DNA of 30,657 nt from JAFGOG01 sp034429215. GTDB taxonomy: Bacteria > Chloroflexota > Anaerolineae > JAAYZQ01. Position 1 is the stretch's first letter; each line of letters opens with the position of its first letter. The position numbers and the translations under genes were made by a program. Positions 25,703 through 30,657 of the stretch are shown here, in pieces. Location of the stretch: positions 1 to 30,657 of the forward strand of contig DAOUGI010000105.1 of NCBI GenBank assembly GCA_034429215.1. The letters are read 5' to 3'. The notes below the pieces were generated by a model that was given only the letters and a program-made list of their open reading frames with translations, made no database searches and had not been told where the DNA came from.

Positions 25703-26629
25703 CTACCCGGCGAGTGTTTTTTCCACCTGGTAGAATTCTGTTCCGGGCTCTTCCTCGAACCCCATCCTGCGGTAAAGTCCTTCTGCCGGGACGTTGTTGC
25801 GCGTCACCGTCAGGATCATTGTCTTCCAGCCCTCGTCCAGGCAGGCGTTCATCGCCGCCTGGATCAAGGGGCGGGCATAGCCCCGGCCCCGATAGCCGGG
25901 GTGAACCATCACCTCGGCCAGCAGCGCGGTGTCGTCCGATGCCTCGGTGACCAGCGCGGCGCCGGCCAGCCCATCGTCGCCGTCGAGGACGAAGGAGCAG
26001 TTGGCCAGGAACCGGCCAAAGTACCCTTCGATGAGCTCCCCGGCTTCGTTCATGGCGTCGGCCGGGCTCTGGCCGATGTCGTCAACGGCGCCGTGGTAGG
26101 CGTTGTAGTACAGACGGCCGAGCGCTTCCACGTCCGCCTGGTCGCCGGGCCGGGGATGTCGCAGCGGCCGGTCGCAGACGACCGGCCGGCGCACCGGCTC
26201 GGCGCTCATCTCGACGCGCAGGCTGCCCAGGTGGTAGCCGGATTTGATAAAGAGCGCCGCGTCGCCGGGGGCGACCTCCGGAAAGAGGCGATCGACGCCC
26301 TTGGCGCGGGCCAGAGCCTCGATCGCCGCAGTCAAGGCTGGTCTCAGGCCCTCGGCCCGCACTTCGGGGGCCAGGTCCAGCCCCCAGATTTCGCCGATGC
26401 CGCCGTGCGCGCTCAGGCGGAGCCGGGCCACGGCCCGGCCGCCGCGCCAGGCCAGGTAGCTGGCCCGGCGCCACTGTTCCGGCGCCTGGTTGAACCGCTC
26501 GATCGATTCCGCCTCGTCGTCGAGCCCGGCGCCGGGCTCGGCCAGAGACCGGGCCGCCGCAAGGCGCACCCACACCGGGATCTCGTCGTCGCTTACCAAC
26601 CGCAGGGTTATGGTACTATCGTTTGTCAT
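25703..26629 (-). CDS. Tandem GNAT N-acetyltransferase (GNAT-3)
   Basis: A 308-aa double GNAT protein more divergent than GNAT-1 and GNAT-2. The C-terminal fold has motif A HPGYRGRGYA at 243-252 and NNVPAEGLYRRMGF near 281-294; the N-terminal fold is degenerate (APEVRAEGLRPAL). The ATG at 26629 follows AGGA closely and comes 4 bp after the stop of the ABC-2 permease gene; the extension to 26689 overlaps that gene and is rejected. Third acetyltransferase of the same operon; acceptor unknown. Confidence 0.87.
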   Translation of the reverse strand: MTNDSTITLRLVSDDEIPVWVRLAAARSLAEPGAGLDDEAESIERFNQAPEQWRRASYLAWRGGRAVARLRLSAHGGIGEIWGLDLAPEVRAEGLRPALTAAIEALARAKGVDRLFPEVAPGDAALFIKSGYHLGSLRVEMSAEPVRRPVVCDRPLRHPRPGDQADVEALGRLYYNAYHGAVDDIGQSPADAMNEAGELIEGYFGRFLANCSFVLDGDDGLAGAALVTEASDDTALLAEVMVHPGYRGRGYARPLIQAAMNACLDEGWKTMILTVTRNNVPAEGLYRRMGFEEEPGTEFYQVEKTLAG

Positions 26630-26633
26630 CGTC

Positions 26634-27458
26634 CTATCCGTTGCGCTTGAGTTTTCCGGTCCGCTTGGCGTAGCGCTCGGCCCGGCCAAAGATGAACACG
26701 CCCGCCGGGATCATCACCACGCCCATGATCAGCAGCGGCCAGATATACTGCCACAGCTCGGGGGTCGGCTTGCCGCCCAGCAGCCCGGCCCGCACCCCCT
26801 CCAGCGCATAGGTCGCCGGCGACACCTTGGCCACGGACTGCATCCACTGGGGCAGCACGCTGACCGGGTAGTAGACGCCCGAGACCAGCAGCAGGGTCGC
26901 CTGGATCACGTGGGTCATCTGCGCCCCCCGTTCGGGGAACAGCAGGGGCATGACCGAGGCCACGATCCCCAGCCCGATGAAGGACAGGCTGCCGGCCAGC
27001 AGCACCAGCAGGCTGCCGCCCAGGTTGGCCCCGCTCAGGTCGAGCTTGAAAAAGAGGACCACCACCCCCAAGATGATCGACGTATGCAGCAGGCCATAGA
27101 TCAGCGAGTAGGCCGTCTGGCCCAGCATGTGGACCGTTCGCTGCACCGGGGCCATGAAGGTGTATTCGATGGTGCCTTCCCACCGCTCCCAGGCGATCAC
27201 CTCGCTGATGGCGTCGAACACGATCGACAAAAAGTGCCAGATCAGCGTCCCGGCCAGCAGAAAGAGGATCAGGTAGCCGGTATCGACCTTCTGGCCGCTG
27301 ATCGCCTCCATGCCGGCGCCGATGAAGGTGATGGACAGGGCGTTGGCGATGCTGTAGGCCAGCCATACTACCTCCCAGCCCCAGTAGCGCTTGGTCAAGT
27401 TAAAGTTCCGCTCGATGAAGGCGTATGACGCCCGCATCTGAGTCACCAACTCGGTCAT
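26634..27458 (-). CDS. ABC-2 type permease without an adjacent ATPase
   Basis: A 274-aa membrane protein with six predicted helices. ABC-2 hallmarks are the cytoplasmic WERWEGTIEYTFMAPVQR loop near 95-112 and LLVSGVYYPVSVLPQWMQSVAKVSPATYALEGVR at about 194-227, the NodJ/DrrB-type signature. The ATG at 27458 has AAGGAGGAG three bases upstream; an in-frame extension to 27596 would run through both leader terminators and is rejected. It is the first gene after the attenuator. No ATP-binding subunit is encoded in this operon, so it must borrow one from elsewhere. Confidence 0.9.
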   Translation of the reverse strand: MTELVTQMRASYAFIERNFNLTKRYWGWEVVWLAYSIANALSITFIGAGMEAISGQKVDTGYLILFLLAGTLIWHFLSIVFDAISEVIAWERWEGTIEYTFMAPVQRTVHMLGQTAYSLIYGLLHTSIILGVVVLFFKLDLSGANLGGSLLVLLAGSLSFIGLGIVASVMPLLFPERGAQMTHVIQATLLLVSGVYYPVSVLPQWMQSVAKVSPATYALEGVRAGLLGGKPTPELWQYIWPLLIMGVVMIPAGVFIFGRAERYAKRTGKLKRNG

Positions 27459-27471
27459 GATCTCCTCCTTT

Positions 27472-27486
27472 CCCCAGGCCCTGGGG
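27472..27486 (-). other. Short hairpin directly upstream of the permease ribosome site
   Basis: CCCCAG and CTGGGG flank a 3-base loop, ending a few bases before AAGGAGGAG of the ABC-2 permease. It could tune translation or protect the 5' end; no further evidence. Confidence 0.45.
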
Positions 27487-27507
27487 GCCCGGCGGTAATA
27501 ACACAAA

Positions 27508-27529
27508 AGCCGTGGAATGACCCACGGCT
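27508..27529 (-). terminator. Leader terminator T2
   Basis: Minus strand: AGCCGTGG, 6-base loop, CCACGGCT, then TTTGTG. An 8-bp stem with a short U-tract. Its 5' arm (27528-27521, GCCGTGGG) is also complementary to the 3' arm of T1 (CCCACGGC), allowing alternative pairing. Confidence 0.7.
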
Positions 27530-27551
27530 CTTGGATGCAGATAGCAAACAA

Positions 27552-27587
27552 AAAGGCCGTGGGCTTGTCGGTGCTCCCACGGCCTTT
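27552..27587 (-). terminator. Leader terminator T1 (strong intrinsic terminator)
   Basis: Minus strand: AAAGGCCGTGGG, 12-base loop, CCCACGGCCTTT, followed by TTGTTT, so a continuous TTTTTGTTT tract closes a perfect 12-bp stem. It starts 12 bases after the stop codon of the leader peptide and lies 94 bp before the permease ATG. Confidence 0.88.
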
Positions 27588-27599
27588 AGTTAACAATAA

Positions 27600-27698
27600 C
27601 TAGAGGCGTTCGGGCGCACTGCGACAGGGACCACCGACGGCGGCAACGCCGGTCGGCTGGCGGCGAACAGAAACGGAAAGTACCATATCGAAGCGCAT
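27600..27698 (-). CDS. Leader peptide (32 aa) of the attenuated operon
   Basis: A short reading frame with the strongest Shine-Dalgarno in the window (AAGGAGGT, 27711-27704), five bases before the ATG. It begins MRFDMVLSVSVRRQP and ends in PERL before TAG (27602-27600). The N-terminal half is mildly hydrophobic, then Arg12-Arg13-Gln14-Pro15; no run of one amino acid points to classical amino-acid attenuation. The second half overlaps leader-hairpin segments 1 and 2. It sits about 22 bases downstream of the expected transcription start. A regulatory peptide is more likely than a functional protein, though a small product cannot be excluded. Confidence 0.72.
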   Translation of the reverse strand: MRFDMVLSVSVRRQPTGVAAVGGPCRSAPERL

Positions 27699-27726
27699 GC
27701 CCTACCTCCTTTTACAAGATGCGGCG

Positions 27727-27755
27727 ATTATAGATCGTTCTTGTGATGATGTCAA
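27727..27755 (-). promoter_or_regulatory. Perfect consensus promoter of the attenuated seven-gene operon
   Basis: On the minus strand TTGACA (27755-27750), exactly 17 bp, TATAAT (27732-27727). Expected start near 27720. No operator-like palindrome overlaps it, which fits control at the leader rather than by a repressor. Confidence 0.9.
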
Positions 27756-27789
27756 ATCGGCGAACCGGTTTTGTAAGCCAGGCTACCGA

Positions 27790-28599
27790 TCAAGACCCAA
27801 AGCCAAGCAGAACTGCCAGCCCGACCAAAGCCACGACGCCATACTCGATCAGCACCCGGCGCGTCAGCCGCCCCTGGAGCTGCTGATTGGCCAGGCCGGT
27901 AAAGATGTAAAACCCCAGGAGCAGGAGCAGGCCGCCGGTGATGCCGCCGATCCGCCAGTAGTTCATGGCCCAGATGATCTCGGCGGTGCTCAGCCCGGCG
28001 ATGAGGGCGTACAGGGCGGTGCGGCGGAACCCCTGCCCGGCGCTGCGCAGGAACTCGAGCGCCATCAAGCTGCTGACCAGCATGACGGCGGTGGCCGATA
28101 CCAGGCTGCGCGCCTTGAGCGAGTAGAGCAGCACAAAGATGACCAGCGCCAGCAGGTAGGCCCAGCCGTTCAAGCTCAGCCGGGCGATCGGATAGCGGCT
28201 GTCTTCGGGATCGACGGTGACATATTCGGCGCTGATGACCACGATCAGGACCAGCCCGGTCAGCGCCATGCCGCCGAGCCGGTAAAAGGGCGTCGGCGCT
28301 TGGGGCAGCAGGACCACCGCCAGCAGCACGGTGAGCGCCGGGAGCGTCCAGGTGACAAAGCTGTAGCGGGCCTCGATCCGGCGGGCGGTGGGGTGCGAGC
28401 GAACGATGGCGTCGGTGCCGGCGCAGGTGATCCCCACCAGCAACATCGCCATCAGCCCGGTCTGCGTCACGCGGATCGTCAGCGGCGAGCCCAGCACCTT
28501 CAGGTCGTGGGTCCAGGTCGACAACTGCAAGAAGGTGGCCAGGAACAGGCCCAGCACCACCAGCGCCGCCACGGCGCTGGCCCGGTCACGGTATAACAT
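27790..28599 (-). CDS. Polytopic membrane protein, function unknown
   Basis: A 269-aa protein with about eight hydrophobic helices and few charged residues; short conserved-looking loops include SAEYVTVDPEDSRYPIARLSLNGW in the middle. It recalls uncharacterised membrane proteins of Chloroflexota (possibly the DUF5656 group, from memory and unverified). GGAGG lies about 10 bases before the ATG at 28599, a rather long spacing. A good promoter is upstream. The stop is only 35 bp before the attenuated-operon promoter, with no obvious terminator between, so some transcripts may read into the leader. Confidence 0.8.
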   Translation of the reverse strand: MLYRDRASAVAALVVLGLFLATFLQLSTWTHDLKVLGSPLTIRVTQTGLMAMLLVGITCAGTDAIVRSHPTARRIEARYSFVTWTLPALTVLLAVVLLPQAPTPFYRLGGMALTGLVLIVVISAEYVTVDPEDSRYPIARLSLNGWAYLLALVIFVLLYSLKARSLVSATAVMLVSSLMALEFLRSAGQGFRRTALYALIAGLSTAEIIWAMNYWRIGGITGGLLLLLGFYIFTGLANQQLQGRLTRRVLIEYGVVALVGLAVLLGFGS

Positions 28600-28623
28600 T
28601 CGTATGCGGCCTCCAATCAGGCC

Positions 28624-28652
28624 ATTCTACCTTGGCGCCGGCTATTTGTCAA
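28624..28652 (-). promoter_or_regulatory. sigma70-type promoter of the membrane-protein gene
   Basis: On the minus strand TTGACA (28652-28647), 17 bp, TAGAAT (28629-28624). The start would fall about 17 bp before the ATG at 28599. Confidence 0.8.
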
Positions 28653-28835
28653 ACCGGTGGCTACCAAGCAAACTCACCGGCCTGTCCGCTCTGTGGACCT
28701 GGGCAGCCAAAAGATCGCAGATTGGCGAGCGACGACACATTCTTCTTCTCCGCTGCCTTCCGCCTTGACCAACGAGATAATCGTCAATATGAGAGGTTAG
28801 GGCTTTTCAATCTCGCTCTATCTGTTGATCTCGGG

Positions 28836-28909
28836 CGGGCTAACGGTCGGGGTCGGCCGCGCTGCGGAGCGCAACGGAGCAACGCCGACTGCAGGCCGTT
28901 GTTGGGCGG
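28836..28909 (+). repeat. Possible solitary integron attC-like site
   Basis: The left end GGCTAAC (28838-28844) and right end GTTGGGC (28901-28907) resemble the R'' and R' core sites of attC recombination sequences. The interior has complementary blocks TCGGC (28852-28856) and GCCGA (28884-28888), plus AACGG/CCGTT. The length of about 72 bp fits. No integrase and no second attC are in the window, so a relic or chance palindrome is possible. Confidence 0.4.
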
Positions 28910-28999
28910 CGTGGACATTTCTGGGGTTATTAGAGGTTCTTTTGTGAGTGACAGGCCTCAATATTGGAGGGTGATGGCGATGGACTATGATCCCAAATG

Positions 29000-29067
29000 T
29001 GGTATAATAGCTAGCATGCTTGAAGCCTTTGTGTTCTTGGCATTGGTCTTCACGCTGCTGGTATAAT
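29000..29067 (+). promoter_or_regulatory. Tandem extended -10 promoters before the DinB-family gene
   Basis: TGGTATAAT occurs twice, with TATAAT at 29003-29008 and 29062-29067. Each has the TGn extension; -35 matches are weak (TGGACT at 28981-28986 with 16 bp; TTGGCA at 29037-29042 with 19 bp). Confidence 0.55.
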
Positions 29068-29099
29068 CTCTGTCACTACATGATCTTGGAGGGATTCCC

Positions 29100-29135
29100 A
29101 TGGCGACCATACAGCTCGAAAGGAGAACAAAGTGA
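29100..29135 (+). CDS. Eleven-codon upstream ORF overlapping the DinB-family start
   Basis: ATG at 29100 with GGAGG about 8 bases upstream encodes MATIQLERRTK and stops at TGA 29133-29135, which overlaps the GTG start at 29132 (GTGA). The DinB ribosome site AAGGAG lies inside this mini-ORF. The arrangement suggests translational coupling or control; the peptide itself is probably not functional. Confidence 0.45.
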   Translation: MATIQLERRTK

Positions 29136-29617
29136 TTACGGCGACGGATCTGATCGGAGCACTTGAGCGCAATCTGGGCATCATCAAAGCCCAAACACAA
29201 GGCCTGAGCCATGCCGACAGCCTGCTTCAGCTTCCATTTCGCGGCAACTGCCTGAACTGGGTGCTGGGCCACATGGCCGCCAACCGCAACACCATGCTGC
29301 GCTTCCTGGGAGAAGGGACCATCCTCAGTGAGGCTCATGTCAAGCGGTACGAATTCAACTCAGAGCCGGTGTGCGGAGACGCAGGCGACATCCTCACGCT
29401 GGAGCAACTGCTCATGGTGCTGGAGCAGGGCCAGAGCGCATTGACGGCCAAGCTGCAAAAGATGACCGTGGAGGAGTTGGCGCGCGAGGTGCAGAGCTTT
29501 CTGGGGACCACTAGCCTTGGCCAGCTCATCTTCTATCTATACTGGCACGAGAGCTATCACACCGGCCAGACTGAGGCTCTGCGCCAACTGGCCGGCAAAA
29601 ACGACAAAGTGATCTGA
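29132..29617 (+). CDS. DinB-family (DinB/YfiT-like) putative metal-binding protein
   Basis: A 161-aa four-helix-bundle protein. The His triad typical of the DinB_2 superfamily is visible: His47 in WVLGHMAANR, then His139 and His143 in YWHESYHTGQ. Family members include bacillithiol- or mycothiol-dependent transferases and many uncharacterised stress proteins; this is not DNA polymerase IV. The start is GTG at 29132, with AAAGGAG 6 bases upstream, inside the preceding mini-ORF. The crotonase-family gene follows 38 bp after its stop. Confidence 0.9.
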   Translation: MITATDLIGALERNLGIIKAQTQGLSHADSLLQLPFRGNCLNWVLGHMAANRNTMLRFLGEGTILSEAHVKRYEFNSEPVCGDAGDILTLEQLLMVLEQGQSALTAKLQKMTVEELAREVQSFLGTTSLGQLIFYLYWHESYHTGQTEALRQLAGKNDKVI

Positions 29618-29655
29618 GACGCAGAAGACAATCCTACATCAGCAGAGAGGACCAG

Positions 29656-30492
29656 ATGACTCACAAGGTAATCACCGAGAACCGCGGCCCGATTCGAATC
29701 CTCTGCATCAATCGCCCGGAGGTGCGTAACTGCGTCGACGGCGAGACGGCGGTCGGCCTGGCTGAGGCGATCGAGGCATTCGCTGCCGATAGCGAGGCGC
29801 GCGTACTCGTCGTCACCGGAGCCGGCGATCTCGCGTTCTGCACGGGGGCCGATCTGAAGAATCCATTGTCGTTGCTCCAGCATCGCTACGTCGACGCCGC
29901 CGGGCCGATGGGATTCGCACGGCTCGACCCCAGTAAGCCGACGATCGCAGCGGTCAACGGGTACTGCTTCGCCGGCGGGTTCGAGCTCGCCGCGTGGTGC
30001 GACTTCCGGATTGCGGCAGAGAATGCAGAATTCGGCTGCCTCAGTCGCCGCTGGGGGATCCCATACACCGACGGCGGCACGCAACGGTTCGCACGGATCA
30101 TGGGCCTGGGCAACGCCCTCTACCTGCTTGAGACCGGCGTGCGCATCGACTCCCGGCGTGCCCACACCATGGGATTCGTGCAGGAGGTCGTTCCGGAAGG
30201 GCAAGCTCTCACCCGAACGCTCGAGCTGGCAGGCTTCATCGCCTCGTATCCCAACTTTGCCGGGATCTGCGCCGATCGACAGGCCGCGCTGGCGACCTAC
30301 GGGCTCTCTCTGGACGAAGGACTGAAGCTCGAGGCGCGAGTCGGCCGGCCAGCGCTCATGAGCGACGAGCTGGCTGCCGGTCTGGCTCGTTTCGCCGCCG
30401 GCGTCCGGGATGCTTCACCGCGCCCCCCCGGTGGCGGCGCTGCCGGTGCAGGCGCGGGCGGCGATGAGCGCTCGCACGACCTGCCCCGGTGA
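29656..30492 (+). CDS. Enoyl-CoA hydratase/isomerase (crotonase) superfamily protein, unusual C-terminus
   Basis: A 278-aa protein. The oxyanion-hole segment CTGADLKNP (62-70) and GYCFAGGFELAAWCDFRIA (102-120) with Glu110, equivalent to Glu144 of rat enoyl-CoA hydratase, are present. In the second catalytic segment FGCLSRRWGIPYTDGGTQR (126-144) the usual Glu of PExxxG is missing, as in a known SRRWG/CRRWG subgroup, so simple hydratase activity is doubtful. After GLARFAAG, where relatives normally end within a few residues, about 29 Gly/Ala/Pro-rich residues follow a run of seven C at about 30422-30428, which may reflect a frameshift. AGAGAGG precedes the ATG. Confidence 0.85.
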   Translation: MTHKVITENRGPIRILCINRPEVRNCVDGETAVGLAEAIEAFAADSEARVLVVTGAGDLAFCTGADLKNPLSLLQHRYVDAAGPMGFARLDPSKPTIAAVNGYCFAGGFELAAWCDFRIAAENAEFGCLSRRWGIPYTDGGTQRFARIMGLGNALYLLETGVRIDSRRAHTMGFVQEVVPEGQALTRTLELAGFIASYPNFAGICADRQAALATYGLSLDEGLKLEARVGRPALMSDELAAGLARFAAGVRDASPRPPGGGAAGAGAGGDERSHDLPR

Positions 30493-30525
30493 CACCGGTG
30501 GATCTTGTGACCGCGCCACCTTCTT

Positions 30526-30657
30526 TCAGGAAACCTGGATCACCGCCCGCAGCACGCCGTCCTCGTAGCCGGTGACCAGCTCAAAGGCCTCGCCGATGCG
30601 CTCCAAGGGGAACAGGTGAGTGGCCAGCGGCTTGACGTCCACCATGCCGGTCTGCAC
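30526..30657 (-). CDS. Zinc-type alcohol dehydrogenase (MDR family), C-terminal fragment
   Basis: Only the last 43 residues lie in the window, ending at TGA 30528-30526. The segment reads MVDVKPLATHLFPLERIGEAFELV, the usual C-terminal signature of medium-chain zinc alcohol/threonine dehydrogenases. The gene continues beyond base 30657 and is convergent with the crotonase gene. Substrate cannot be judged. Confidence 0.85.
   Translation of the reverse strand: MQTGMVDVKPLATHLFPLERIGEAFELVTGYEDGVLRAVIQVS

Larger units (their letters stand above)
27508..27720 (-). promoter_or_regulatory. Putative ribosome-mediated attenuator with alternating leader structures
   Basis: The transcribed leader holds segments 1 (27656-27647), 2 (27642-27627), 3 (27587-27567), 4 (27563-27552), 5 (27529-27521) and 6 (27515-27508). 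Segments 1:2 form a 9-bp hairpin with one bulged C inside the peptide gene; 3:4 is T1; 5:6 is T2. Alternatively GTCGGTGGTCCC of segment 2 pairs with GGGAGCACCGAC of segment 3 (11 of 12), and segment 4 pairs with 5 (8 bp). A ribosome paused near codons 11-14 would cover segment 1 and favour 2:3 and 4:5, removing both terminators. The pairings are seen in the sequence; the mechanism is inferred. Confidence 0.7.
28653..29099. other. Gene-poor stretch between divergent transcription units
   Basis: No convincing protein gene lies here. It contains an attC-like imperfect palindrome (28836-28909) and two TGGTATAAT extended -10 elements (29003-29008 and 29062-29067) reading towards the DinB-family gene. 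A 16-codon hydrophobic frame at 29016-29066 has no ribosome site. Confidence 0.7.

Noticed and set aside
27459..27596. N-terminal extension of the ABC-2 permease frame up to 27596.
   Set aside because: It would translate through both leader terminators and has no ribosome site, whereas the ATG at 27458 follows AAGGAGGAG and begins a normal family N-terminus.
27697..28596. A 299-codon plus-strand frame covering the leader and the membrane-protein gene.
   Set aside because: Gln/Arg/His/Gly-rich antisense shadow; the minus-strand frame has proper hydrophobic helices, a promoter and a start site.
29016..29066. A 16-codon hydrophobic frame (MLEAFVFLALVFTLLV) possibly encoding a toxin-like peptide.
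   Set aside because: No Shine-Dalgarno precedes it, its stop overlaps a promoter -10 element, and no antitoxin RNA or partner gene is visible.

Overview
High-GC bacterial chromosome segment, most likely from a Chloroflexota member (Anaerolineae/Ardenticatenia/Caldilineae-type; inferred, not proven). The reasons are gene content (full-length Lhr helicase, RIO1-type kinase, Aap-type amino-acid importer with a Cys-rich lipoprotein linker, GT-C mannosyltransferase-like protein, TetR/ABC-2 exporter), monoderm-style lipoprotein logic, and strong sigma70-type promoters in an otherwise GC-rich background. No insertion sequence, phage gene or CRISPR array is visible.

Layout. 1-4.9 kb: tRNA-His(GTG) and a full-length lhr, both on the minus strand. 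4.9-7.9 kb (+): a near-consensus promoter drives a small zinc-ribbon protein, obg, nadD and a creatininase-family amidohydrolase. 7.9-13.2 kb (+): a complete Aap/Bzt-type polar amino-acid ABC importer (binding lipoprotein, two permeases, ATPase) plus a TIM-barrel sugar-phosphate isomerase-like gene; a 14-bp perfect hairpin separates the binding-protein gene from the permeases. 13.2-17.3 kb (-): zinc-ribbon protein, EamA transporter, a small membrane protein with a Pro/Thr tail, a GT-C glycosyltransferase and an EFR1-type flavodoxin/ferredoxin fusion. 17.4-20.4 kb (-): TetR regulator, ABC ATPase and ABC-2 permease behind a perfect TTGACA-N17-TATAAT promoter that overlaps a palindromic operator.

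20.4-27.8 kb (-) is the most interesting region. A second perfect consensus promoter starts a leader that encodes a 32-codon peptide with a strong Shine-Dalgarno, followed by two tandem intrinsic terminators. The leader segments can pair in mutually exclusive ways (1:2, 3:4, 5:6 against 2:3, 4:5), which is the architecture of ribosome-mediated transcription attenuation. Downstream, seven tightly packed same-strand genes run to a terminator at 20.41-20.44 kb: ABC-2 permease, tandem-GNAT, SAM methyltransferase, MFS exporter, tandem-GNAT, RIO kinase, tandem-GNAT. Efflux plus acetyl-, methyl- and phospho-transfer behind a translation-sensing leader suggests an inducible response to a translation-targeting toxin or antibiotic. 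That function is inference.

27.8-30.7 kb: a polytopic membrane protein (-), a ~500-bp gene-poor stretch with a possible relic integron attC-like site, a DinB-family protein preceded by an overlapping mini-ORF, a crotonase-superfamily protein, and the 3' end of a zinc alcohol dehydrogenase cut by the window edge.
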